In this document: positions 1-6,230 of the stretch, piece by piece | How positions within the stretch are numbered: position 1 is the stretch's first letter | Layout of the letters: each line of letters starts with the position of its first letter | Assembly (NCBI GenBank): GCA_001796045.1 | Contig: MGLN01000192.1 | Coordinates: 24,959-33,965 of the forward strand | Source: Caulobacterales bacterium RIFOXYB1_FULL_67_16 | GTDB taxonomy: Bacteria; Pseudomonadota; Alphaproteobacteria; Caulobacterales; Caulobacteraceae | DNA length: 9,007 nucleotides | Reading direction: 5' to 3' | Notes under the pieces: generated by a model | Told to the model about the DNA's origin: nothing | What the model saw: the letters and a program-made list of their open reading frames with translations, nothing else | Database searches by the model: none | Position numbers and translations under genes: made by a program

Positions 1-65
1 GCCTCGGCCAGGGCCTGGCGCGCGGCGGCGATCTCCTGAGCTGTGGGCGCGAGGGGCATTTCCAT
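1..65 (-). CDS. 5' end of an unidentified protein gene (runs off the window)
   Basis: An open frame on the minus strand runs off the left edge. It starts at ATG 65-63, or at a second in-frame ATG at 59-57. An in-frame TAA (71-69) two codons upstream of the first ATG rules out a longer N-terminus. The 21 visible codons read MEMPLAPTAQ followed by an Ala/Arg/Gln-rich amphipathic stretch (EIAAARQALAEA), with no signal peptide or recognisable motif. No strong Shine-Dalgarno sequence is visible. The gene is divergent from gluQ-RS across 67 bases (66-132), where I could not identify a convincing promoter. The product cannot be named from this fragment. Confidence 0.6.
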   Translation of the reverse strand, partial: MEMPLAPTAQEIAAARQALAE

Positions 66-132
66 TGCTTAGGCCGCATGGACGATCTCGAAAAGGGCGG
101 GGCGCCGTTCGGGTCCGGAAACCGCTAGTATC

Positions 133-999
133 ATGGCGATGTTCGCCACCCGCTTCGCCCCCTCCCCGACAGGTCGTCTGCACAAGGGCCACGCCTTCTC
201 CGCCCTGACCGCCTGGTCCGCCGCGAAGGCGGCCGGCGGACGGTTCGTCTTGCGGATCGAGGACATCGACCCGACCCGCTGCCGCCCGGAGTTCGAGACG
301 GCCATTCTGGAGGACCTGGCCTGGCTGGGGCTGGAGTGGGAGACGCCGGTGCGACGCCAGTCGATCCATCTGGCGGACTACGCCGCCGTCATCGACGCCC
401 TGCAGGACCGGGGCCTTCTGTATCGCTGCTTCCGTACACGGACGGAGGTCCTCACCGGGATCGGAGACGCGCCGCATGGCAAGATGGAGGCGGCCCGGCC
501 CGGTCCGCATACGCCGGACGAAGAAGCCCATTTCCTGGAGACCGGCCGCCCCTTCGCCTGGCGGCTGTCGCTGGACCGGGCGCGGGAAGCCCTGGGCGAG
601 GCGGCCTGGACCGGGTTTCACTTCATCGAAGAGGGCCAAGGCCCGAACGGCGAGAGCGGCGTCGTCCCGGTGCGGCCGGACGCGGCCGGGGACGTGGTCC
701 TGGCGCGCAAGGACGCCGGGGTCGCCTATCATCTGGCCGTGACGCACGACGACGCGCTTCAAGGCGTCGACCATGTGATCCGGGGCGAGGACCTGTTCGA
801 GGCGACCCATGTTCAGCGGTTGATCCAGACCCTGATGGGCTGGCCTGCGCCCGTCTATCGCCATCACCGCCTGCTGACCGGGCCTGACGGGCGGCGCTAC
901 GCCAAGCGGGACCGGTCCGTGACCTTGGCGGAACTGCGCGCCGGCGGGCTGACGGCCGAAGCCCTGCGGGCCGAACTAGGCTTCAGTCGCGACGACTGA
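133..999 (+). CDS. gluQ: Glutamyl-Q tRNA(Asp) synthetase (GluQ-RS)
   Basis: The enzyme is a truncated paralogue of glutamyl-tRNA synthetase. It activates glutamate and attaches it to the queuosine base at position 34 of tRNA-Asp, in the cytoplasm. The 288-residue length fits a catalytic core without an anticodon-binding domain. The N-terminus FAPSPTGRLHKGH contains the class I HIGH-type motif (HKGH, 17-20). The LRIEDIDPTR block (40-49) and the HVIRGEDL block are typical of the GluRS fold, and KRDRS (258-262) sits where KMSKS is expected. Of the zinc ligands known from E. coli GluQ-RS (C-x-C followed by Y and C), only C99 is evident; the next position is R101 and the later pair is not seen. 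The start is ATG 133, or ATG 139 three bases before the conserved core; neither has a clear ribosome binding site. The 3' end overlaps the convergent gene at 983 by 17 bases. Assignment is firm; loss of zinc is my inference. Confidence 0.95.
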   Translation: MAMFATRFAPSPTGRLHKGHAFSALTAWSAAKAAGGRFVLRIEDIDPTRCRPEFETAILEDLAWLGLEWETPVRRQSIHLADYAAVIDALQDRGLLYRCFRTRTEVLTGIGDAPHGKMEAARPGPHTPDEEAHFLETGRPFAWRLSLDRAREALGEAAWTGFHFIEEGQGPNGESGVVPVRPDAAGDVVLARKDAGVAYHLAVTHDDALQGVDHVIRGEDLFEATHVQRLIQTLMGWPAPVYRHHRLLTGPDGRRYAKRDRSVTLAELRAGGLTAEALRAELGFSRDD

Positions 1000-1000
1000 A
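982..1000. repeat. Perfect inverted repeat over the overlapping stop codons of two convergent genes
   Basis: TTCAGTCG (982-989), a CGA loop (990-992) and CGACTGAA (993-1000) form an 8-bp perfect stem. Each arm holds one gene's stop codon: TGA 997-999 for gluQ-RS on the plus strand, and TGA 985-983 for the Alph_Pro_TM gene on the minus strand. Because of the symmetry, the two proteins end almost identically, in FSRDD and FSRRD. Neither side has a T-run, so it is at best a weak bidirectional terminator. Confidence 0.75.
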
Positions 1001-1792
1001 CAGGCGCGAGGCGCCATAGCCGGTCAGGGCCGCCAGCAGGACGCAGAGGACGCCGTACAGCCAGGGCCGACGATGGGCGAACTCGTAGATATCCCGCTCC
1101 AGCCCGACCTTTTCCACCGTCAGGGTCAGGTTGGACACCGAGCGCGGCTCGCCCTCCTGGAACAGCCAGACCTCGGCATAGTATTTGCCGGTGGGCGCGA
1201 CGGTCGGCAGTTTGACCTCGGCGCGGAACAGGCCGCGGTCCACGAACTGGACGCCTTCAGGGTCGGTGTCGTAAAGGGCCGCCGCCTCCTTCAGCCTGAT
1301 CACGGCGCGGCGCCAGTCCAGGTAGTCGTCGCCCAGGCGGCTGACGACGACGTCCCGGACGCCGTAGCGGGTCACGGTTCCGGCCTCTTCCGGGGCGTCG
1401 ATGCGCAGATGGTCGACCCCGACGCCCAGTCGACGCAGCTGGCCGAAGTCGGCGATGTCGGACAGAGGGCGGGTCGAGGCCGTCATGTAGAAGCCCGGCG
1501 CGCCCTCGAACAGGACCGGACGGCTGTTCAGCCACACGCCCATGTTTCGGGTCTTCTTGACCAGGCGGACCGGCGCGTCCGGGCCACGCACCACCACGAC
1601 GACGTCGGCGGGCTGGTCCGTCGGATTGAAGACGGCGCCATACAGGACGATCGAGGCGCCGGTGAAGCTGGAGTCCACGCGGACGCGGGCGTCCGTCAGG
1701 GCGGCGGCGACGCGCAACTCGCCGGTCGTCGCCTCGGATCGCTCCAGGGCGGGAACCTCTATGGCGGGCGGCGAGGGCGGCAAGGCCAGCAT
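983..1792 (-). CDS. Alph_Pro_TM / TIGR02186 family membrane protein, partner of TauE
   Basis: The 269-residue product matches the alphaproteobacterial TIGR02186 / Alph_Pro_TM family of unknown function, commonly encoded next to a TauE/SafE exporter. Family-like blocks include SSFTGASIVLYGAVF, a V-rich strand ending in VVVRGPDAPV, VWLNSRPVLFEG and GFYMTASTRPL. One clear membrane segment lies at about 244-263, with a short basic tail (SRLFSRRD). The start ATG (1792-1790) overlaps the tauE stop codon as TGATG, with GGGGG about 10 bases upstream, so the two are translationally coupled. The N-terminus MLALPPSPPAIEV is a poor signal peptide, although the family normally has one, and I found no better ATG, GTG or TTG close upstream in frame. 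Without a leader the topology of the large domain is uncertain. A role helping or modulating the exporter is inferred only from the pairing. Confidence 0.82.
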   Translation of the reverse strand: MLALPPSPPAIEVPALERSEATTGELRVAAALTDARVRVDSSFTGASIVLYGAVFNPTDQPADVVVVVRGPDAPVRLVKKTRNMGVWLNSRPVLFEGAPGFYMTASTRPLSDIADFGQLRRLGVGVDHLRIDAPEEAGTVTRYGVRDVVVSRLGDDYLDWRRAVIRLKEAAALYDTDPEGVQFVDRGLFRAEVKLPTVAPTGKYYAEVWLFQEGEPRSVSNLTLTVEKVGLERDIYEFAHRRPWLYGVLCVLLAALTGYGASRLFSRRD

Positions 1793-2715
1793 CAGTCCGA
1801 TACCCCCGGCGCAAGCAGGAAGATGTCGCTGGGCCGGACGAACAGGTCCAGTCCCATCTGAATGCCGACTAGCAGGACGATCAGCCCCAGGGCGGCGCGC
1901 AGCTCCTCCGCCCGGAACCGGCCGGCGAACCGGGCGCCGATCTGGGCGCCGACCACCCCGCCCAGCAGCAGGATGGTGGACAGAAGAATGTCGACCGTCT
2001 GGTTCCGGCCGGCCTGGAGAATGGTGGTGATGGCCGTGGTGATGATGATCTGGAACAGGCTGGTGCCCACGACCGCTCCGGCCCGCATCCGCAGCACATA
2101 GAGCATGGCCGGCACCAGGATGAAGCCGCCGCCGACCCCCATGATGGCCGACAGGACCCCGGCGAAGACGCCCAGGCCGAACGGCGGCAGGGCGCTGATA
2201 TAGAGGCCGGACTTGGGGAACTTCATCTTCAGAGGCAAACCGTACAGCCAAAGAGGGCGGCGACGGTCCTTGCGCGGCGCGGGCTGGCCGCGGCGGCGGC
2301 GCAGGATCTGGGTCAGGCTCTCGTGCAGCATCAGAGAGCCGATGACGCCGAGGAAGATCAGATAGGACAGGGCCACGACCAGATCGGCCTGGCCCAGAAG
2401 CCGCAGGTAACGGAACAGTTCGACGCCCGCGAGCGCGCCCAGGGCGCCGCCGGCGGCCATGACCCCGCCCATCCTGAAATCGACCGCCCCCTGGCCCGCG
2501 TAGCGGATGACGCCGGAGGTCGAGGAGGCGACGACGTGGCTGGCCTGGCTGGCGACGGCGACGGTGGGGGGAATGCCCAGGAAGACCAGGATCGGCGCCA
2601 TCAGGAAACCGCCGCCGATGCCGAACAGGCCCGAGACGAACCCCACCACCGCCCCCAGAATCACCAGGGTCGGCCAGTTCACCGAAACCTCGGCGATCGG
2701 CAGATAGATGTCCAA
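1792..2715 (-). CDS. TauE/SafE-family sulfite or organic-anion exporter
   Basis: This is an inner-membrane permease of the TauE/SafE (DUF81) family, whose characterised members move sulfite, sulfoacetate or related anions. The product has about eight hydrophobic segments in two homologous halves. Each half has the family's glycine motif: GLFGIGGGF (29-37) and SAIMGVGGGF (189-198). They are separated by a basic loop (139-168, RRRRGQPAPRKDRRR), probably cytoplasmic. I chose TTG 2715-2713 as the start because alphaproteobacterial members begin MxIYLPIAExSVN, which matches from this codon, and AAGG lies about 8 bases upstream. An in-frame ATG at 2802 would add 29 residues of low-complexity sequence and has only a badly spaced ribosome binding site. 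The stop overlaps the next gene's start. The substrate cannot be told from sequence; no sulfur-metabolism gene is visible beside it. Confidence 0.87.
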   Translation of the reverse strand: MDIYLPIAEVSVNWPTLVILGAVVGFVSGLFGIGGGFLMAPILVFLGIPPTVAVASQASHVVASSTSGVIRYAGQGAVDFRMGGVMAAGGALGALAGVELFRYLRLLGQADLVVALSYLIFLGVIGSLMLHESLTQILRRRRGQPAPRKDRRRPLWLYGLPLKMKFPKSGLYISALPPFGLGVFAGVLSAIMGVGGGFILVPAMLYVLRMRAGAVVGTSLFQIIITTAITTILQAGRNQTVDILLSTILLLGGVVGAQIGARFAGRFRAEELRAALGLIVLLVGIQMGLDLFVRPSDIFLLAPGVSD

Positions 2716-2825
2716 AGGACGCGCCTTCGGCTGGAGCGGAAAGGGAGGCGCCGGATGGCGACGGGTGATCTTTAGCGACGCGAGGGACGCGCCGCCACCC
2801 ATGCCTGAAAAGCTTTAACCCGCCC
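2716..2825. other. Intergenic gap between the podJ-like gene and the exporter gene
   Basis: These 110 bases lie between the podJ stop (TAA 2828-2826) and the preferred TTG start of the exporter gene. I see no strong terminator hairpin and no convincing promoter. An AAAGCTTT palindrome lies at about 2808-2815. All three minus-strand frames lack anything resembling a missing podJ C-terminal domain. The exporter gene may be read through from podJ or have an unrecognised promoter here. Confidence 0.4.
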
Positions 2826-5723
2826 TTATCCCTGGGCTTGGGCCTGCTGGCGCATGAAGGCGTCGGCGGCGGTGCGGGCGGCGCGCTGGGCGGTGGCGGA
2901 GGCGGTCGGGCGCAGCCGGTTGACCGCCGCCTGAGCCTCGCTGTCGCCGCTGCGGGCGGCGATCATGTACCACTTCAGGGCCTCGGTGCCGTTCTTGGCC
3001 ACGCCGTCGGCGCCGGTCTCGTAGATCCGCGCGACATTGTACTGGCTGTCGGTCAGCCCCTTCTCCGCCGCGCGCAGCAGCCAGATCAGCCCCTCGGCCT
3101 GATTGGTCGGCCCGCCGTCGCCTTCGTACAGTTGCATGCCGTAGAGGTGCATGCCCCGGGGGTCGCCGGCCTCGGCGGCGCGGCGCCCCCACTGGCGGCT
3201 CTCGGCCGGATTGGCGTCCAGGCCGGCGCCGCCGGTCAGATAGAGCTGGCCCAGATAGGTCTGGGCGGGGCCGTAGCCGAGATTGGCTGCGCGCTTAAGC
3301 TCCTCGACCCCGTCCAGATCGCCGGCCTCGATGCGGGAAACCGCCCGGTCGAACTCGGCGACGCCGCCGTCAGGCGTCGGGACGGCGTCGGTCGGGGTGA
3401 CCGCAAGGGCGAGGGGCGTCGGGTCCGTCTGGGCGGCGGGGGCGGCTCCGGTCAGGCCGGGCAGCTCCAACTGGGACAGGTTCGAGCCGTCGGCCAGGGA
3501 CAGGAAGGCGTAGCCGCCGCCGGTCAGGGCCACGGCGGTGACCGAGGCGAGGAAGGCCTTCTTGACGGTGGAGCCGTCCTTGGCCGCCTGCTTGTCCAGC
3601 CGCTCCTGCAGCTTGGACTTGCCGCCGCGCCGGGGCGCGAGGCCGAAGCCCTGGCGCGGCGCCTCCGTGGCAGGGACGGGCGTGGTCATGGCGGCGCGGG
3701 CGGCGTCGATGGTGCTGCGGGTCGAGGCCGCCCGGCCCGCGGCGGCGGCGGCGCCCATGCTGGCGCGCAGGCGACGGGGATCAACGAAGTCGGTCTCGGC
3801 GCGGAAGTCGTCGTCGCCCCCGTCGATGGCGACGGGTCGGGAGGGCTCAGGAGCCGCAGCGGGTTCCGGCGCGGCGAAACCCGTCGCCGTGGCCTCGAGC
3901 GCGTCGTCCACATCGGCCCCGCCAAAGCCGGCGAAGGGCTGGATGACGGGTTCGGGCTCGATGGCTGCGGAGGGCGGCGCGACCGGTTCCGGTTCGGGCT
4001 GGAAGGCTGGCTCGGCCGGAGCCGGCGCGGGTTCAGGCGCGGCCGTCGAGACGGAGAGGGCCTGGGCGGCCGGGAAAGGCGCGGCGACGGCGGCGTCCGG
4101 CGTGACCGGATCGACCGACCAGTCGTCGTGGCTGTCGAAGGAATCCTCCGGGAAGACGGAGGAACGCCAGTCCGTCTGCGCCGGCGCCGAGACGGACGCG
4201 GCGGAAACCCGTTCGGCCACGGCCCGACGGGGGGGCTCGACCGGCTCGCTCTCCGGGAAGTCCAGCGACAGGTCGTCGCGCGAGACAACGGTGCGACGGG
4301 CGTCGATGCTCTCGCGCGCCTCGGCCAGCAGACGCGCCGTCCGCTCCTCGCTGAGCCGCATCCGCTCGGCCAGTTCGCCGGAGGCGCGGTCGTAGCGCTG
4401 CTCGATCTTCTCGGAGCTTTCGGACAGGCGGCGCGCGATGTCGTCCAGGGCCTGTTGCGAGCGGCGCTCGGACTGGGCGATCCGGTCGCTGAGCTGGTCC
4501 GAGATCCGGGTGATCTCTCCGCCCAGCTTTTCCAGCGCCAGGGCGTGGCGGTCTTCGCTGGCGGTCAGACGCTGGTCGACCCGGTCGACGTGGCGGGCGA
4601 ACTCCTGATCCACCCGGGTCGCGTGGCGCGACAGGTCGGCCTCCAGCTTGCGGTTCAGCTGGTCGCTCACGTTGCGGGTCACCGCCTCGGCGCGCTCGAC
4701 CGCCTCGCGCTCGACCGTCTGGACGCGGCTGTTCAGGTTCTGGGCGATCTTCAGGACCTCGCGGCCCATGGCCTCCAGACCCTGGGCGCCCTTCAGCTCC
4801 GAGGCGTTCAGCTGGTCGCCCAGGCCGCGCACCGTCTGCTCGATCCGCTCGATCCGGGCGCCGGTCTCGGCGGCGTCCAGCCTCTGCATCATCTCGGCGC
4901 GGTTGGTCTCGATCTGGCGCGACAGGGTCTCGGCCAGTTTCTCGAGCCGGGCCGAATCGCGGGCGCCTTCGGGCTCGACCCTGCCCTCGGCGGCGCGCAG
5001 CCGCTGGTCCAGTTCGGCGAAGGAGCGTTCGAGAGTCTTCAGCGCCTCGGTGGTCCGGCTCTGGGCCTGATCGAGACGGGCGCCGACCTGGGCCAGCAGG
5101 TCCGTGCCGACGCCGGGACCGGCGGCCTTCTCGACCGCTTCCATCCGCTGACGCAGCTCGGAGACCCCGGCGCGCTGGCGTTCCTCGATGTCGTAGAGGC
5201 GGCCCGCCAGGGCGCCGATCGACTGTTCGACCTTGGTGAAGCTGTCCTGGACCTGGGGCCCGGTGTCGCGTTCGAAGGCGCGCAGACGGCGGTGGCCCTC
5301 GCGCAGCTCTTCGGCGATGTCGTCCAGACGACGGGCCTGCCCCTTGCTGTCGGCCTCATGGCCGTCGAGGCGGCGCACCAGACCGGCGACCGCCTGGTCC
5401 ACCCCCTGGATGGCGACGGTCGAGCGGCGCTCGGCCGCCTCGAGCCGGGCGGCGATGGCCTCGATGGAGGCGCCCAGCCTTTGCCAGCCCTCGTCCCCCA
5501 CCTCATAGGCGTCGTCCAGGCGGCGGGTGCGGGTGCGACGTTCGAAGGTCTCTGCGGCGGAGCCGCGACGCGGCAGGGTGGCGTAGCCCTCCTCCTCGTC
5601 CTCCATGATCATGGAATTCAGCCATTCGCCCAGCGTCATGCCCGAGCGACGCGCAAGATCCTTGGCGACCTCGCGGGCCTTCGGATCAATACCCTTTACG
5701 CTCCAAGGCGCCGCTGCGCTCAC
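2826..5723 (-). CDS. podJ: PodJ-like polar localisation factor (coiled-coil, Pro/Glu-rich, TM, Sel1 repeats)
   Basis: PodJ is an inner-membrane scaffold that marks the flagellar/new pole in Caulobacter and recruits polar signalling and pilus or holdfast factors. The N-terminus (7-36, WSVKGIDPKAREVAKDLARR followed by SGMTLGEWLN) is the PodJ signature. Residues about 75-480 are heptad-like, Glu/Arg/Leu-rich coiled coil. About 487-650 is a Pro/Glu/Ala-rich region matching the disordered PSE segment. A basic stretch precedes one membrane span (about 723-743), placing the N-terminal three quarters in the cytoplasm and the rest in the periplasm. The periplasmic part has three full Sel1 repeats of 36-37 residues (812-848, 849-884, 885-921) plus a partial one. 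C. crescentus PodJ ends in a peptidoglycan-binding domain; here only an Ala/Gln-rich tail (937-965) follows. The start is GTG 5723-5721, supported by GGGAG (5736-5732) 8 bases upstream. Confidence 0.93.
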   Translation of the reverse strand: MSAAAPWSVKGIDPKAREVAKDLARRSGMTLGEWLNSMIMEDEEEGYATLPRRGSAAETFERRTRTRRLDDAYEVGDEGWQRLGASIEAIAARLEAAERRSTVAIQGVDQAVAGLVRRLDGHEADSKGQARRLDDIAEELREGHRRLRAFERDTGPQVQDSFTKVEQSIGALAGRLYDIEERQRAGVSELRQRMEAVEKAAGPGVGTDLLAQVGARLDQAQSRTTEALKTLERSFAELDQRLRAAEGRVEPEGARDSARLEKLAETLSRQIETNRAEMMQRLDAAETGARIERIEQTVRGLGDQLNASELKGAQGLEAMGREVLKIAQNLNSRVQTVEREAVERAEAVTRNVSDQLNRKLEADLSRHATRVDQEFARHVDRVDQRLTASEDRHALALEKLGGEITRISDQLSDRIAQSERRSQQALDDIARRLSESSEKIEQRYDRASGELAERMRLSEERTARLLAEARESIDARRTVVSRDDLSLDFPESEPVEPPRRAVAERVSAASVSAPAQTDWRSSVFPEDSFDSHDDWSVDPVTPDAAVAAPFPAAQALSVSTAAPEPAPAPAEPAFQPEPEPVAPPSAAIEPEPVIQPFAGFGGADVDDALEATATGFAAPEPAAAPEPSRPVAIDGGDDDFRAETDFVDPRRLRASMGAAAAAGRAASTRSTIDAARAAMTTPVPATEAPRQGFGLAPRRGGKSKLQERLDKQAAKDGSTVKKAFLASVTAVALTGGGYAFLSLADGSNLSQLELPGLTGAAPAAQTDPTPLALAVTPTDAVPTPDGGVAEFDRAVSRIEAGDLDGVEELKRAANLGYGPAQTYLGQLYLTGGAGLDANPAESRQWGRRAAEAGDPRGMHLYGMQLYEGDGGPTNQAEGLIWLLRAAEKGLTDSQYNVARIYETGADGVAKNGTEALKWYMIAARSGDSEAQAAVNRLRPTASATAQRAARTAADAFMRQQAQAQG

Positions 5724-5724
5724 T

Positions 5725-5729
5725 GATTC
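5725..5729. promoter_or_regulatory. GANTC (CcrM methylation) site next to the podJ start codon
   Basis: GATTC lies just upstream of the GTG start codon. GANTC is the CcrM target, and its methylation state controls GcrA-dependent promoters in Caulobacter. A second site, GAGTC, lies at 5808-5812 in the same intergenic region. A single 5-base site is weak evidence; the pair is more suggestive. Confidence 0.4.
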
Positions 5730-5751
5730 GGCTCCCGACCTGTGCGATCAG

Positions 5752-5779
5752 GCTATAACGCCAAGATCGAGGGTGTAAA
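5752..5779 (-). promoter_or_regulatory. Candidate sigma-70-type promoter of the podJ-like gene
   Basis: On the minus strand, TTTACA (5779-5774, one mismatch to TTGACA) is followed after 16 bases by TATAGC (5757-5752, four of six to TATAAT). A start near 5745 would give a leader of about 22 bases, containing GGGAG at 5736-5732 before the GTG. The -35 element overlaps the CtrA-like box at 5776-5791. The match is by eye and not experimentally supported. Confidence 0.5.
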
Positions 5780-5791
5780 CGCATGGTTAAC
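5776..5791 (-). promoter_or_regulatory. CtrA-like binding box overlapping the podJ -35 element
   Basis: The minus strand reads TTAACCATGCGTTTAC, that is TTAA-N7-TTTAC. The CtrA consensus of Caulobacterales is TTAA-N7-TTAAC, so there is one mismatch. Overlap with a -35 element is a typical CtrA arrangement. It lies between podJ and the divergent small gene, so it could act on either. Confidence 0.5.
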
Positions 5792-5807
5792 CGCAAGATG
5801 TTGCGGC

Positions 5808-5812
5808 GAGTC
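5808..5812. promoter_or_regulatory. Second GANTC (CcrM methylation) site upstream of podJ
   Basis: GAGTC lies about 30 bases upstream of the candidate podJ -35 element. I found no GANTC in the 6111-6535 intergenic region, so the two copies in this shorter region are a mild local enrichment. Confidence 0.4.
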
Positions 5813-5819
5813 TCCTGCC

Positions 5820-5828
5820 TGTGGACAT
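5820..5828 (-). promoter_or_regulatory. DnaA-box-like sequence upstream of podJ
   Basis: The minus strand reads ATGTCCACA, seven of nine bases to the classical DnaA box TTATCCACA, including the invariant TCCACA core. podJ is reported as a DnaA-influenced gene in C. crescentus, which is why I list this partial match. Alone it could be chance. Confidence 0.35.
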
Positions 5829-5891
5829 CTCTTGCAGGGCCGCGCCGGCTTCGGCTTGCATCCCGGCCGTCCCTGGGCCACCTGCGGGGTC

Positions 5892-6110
5892 ATGAGCCTG
5901 TTCCCCACTCTGATCCTGCTGGGCGCCGTCCTGGCCGTCATGGTCTTCGCCGGCTGGCGCGGCGCCCTGCCGCCCGACCCGTTCAAGGGACCGCGCATGA
6001 TCCCGTGGCGGTTCATCATGGTGGGGGCGGCCGCCCTGGCCCTGCTGCTGCTGATCCATCTGGCCACCCTGTTCGGGGCGGAGCGGCCGGCCTGGATCCC
6101 CACGCCCTAG
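5892..6110 (+). CDS. Small two-span membrane protein of unknown function
   Basis: The 72-residue product has two hydrophobic segments (about 3-22 and 40-60). They are joined by a short polar loop, ALPPDPFKGPRMIPWRF, with a KGPRMIPW motif that looks conserved in similar alphaproteobacterial hypothetical proteins I recall. The second span includes a run of leucines, and the tail is RPAWIPTP. I chose ATG 5892 because the hydrophobic protein begins there; GGGG lies only about 3 bases upstream, so the ribosome binding site is poor. The in-frame upstream extension to 5742 has unrelated, Cys- and Gly-rich composition and crosses the podJ control region. The gene is divergent from podJ. I do not recognise a function; short length and two spans suggest an accessory membrane protein, but that is inference. 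Confidence 0.72.
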   Translation: MSLFPTLILLGAVLAVMVFAGWRGALPPDPFKGPRMIPWRFIMVGAAALALLLLIHLATLFGAERPAWIPTP

Positions 6111-6171
6111 TGGAGGGCAGCGCACCTCGCCTGAGGCGAAAGGCGGGAATTGCTCGTCCGGACAAAAACCG

Positions 6172-6198
6172 GTGCAATGTGCAATTGGAGACAATTGC
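6172..6198. repeat. Tandem GTGCAAT heptamers leading into a GCAATTG/CAATTGC hairpin
   Basis: GTGCAAT occurs twice in direct tandem (6172-6178 and 6179-6185). The second copy runs into GCAATTGGAGACAATTGC (6181-6198), a perfect 7-bp inverted repeat with a GAGA loop. It shares its core with the palindrome at 6231-6245, suggesting binding sites for one regulator. Confidence 0.7.
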
Positions 6199-6230
6199 CT
6201 GTTTTCCATAGTCTTTCTCGGCCGCCACGA

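Noticed and set aside
983..2251. 422-codon minus-strand frame covering the Alph_Pro_TM gene and half of the exporter gene
   Set aside because: The part upstream of 1792 overlaps the exporter in another frame and translates to Arg/Pro/His-rich sequence without family similarity. Only the portion from ATG 1792 is a real gene.
4000..4260. Repetitive Pro/Glu/Ala coding sequence in podJ, considered as a DNA tandem repeat
   Set aside because: There is no exact repeated unit; it is biased composition of the Pro/Glu-rich linker, as expected in PodJ.
2838..5726. 962-codon open frame on the plus strand, antisense to nearly the whole podJ-like gene
   Set aside because: Its codons are exactly in register with the podJ codons on the other strand. 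Stops there would require TTA, CTA or TCA codons in podJ, which are very rare at this GC content. The translation is Gly/Arg/Leu-rich low complexity with no domain, while the podJ frame has clear domains and a ribosome binding site.
5742..5891. 50-residue N-terminal extension of the small membrane protein
   Set aside because: The extension crosses the podJ promoter, has unrelated composition, and the hydrophobic protein starts cleanly at ATG 5892.
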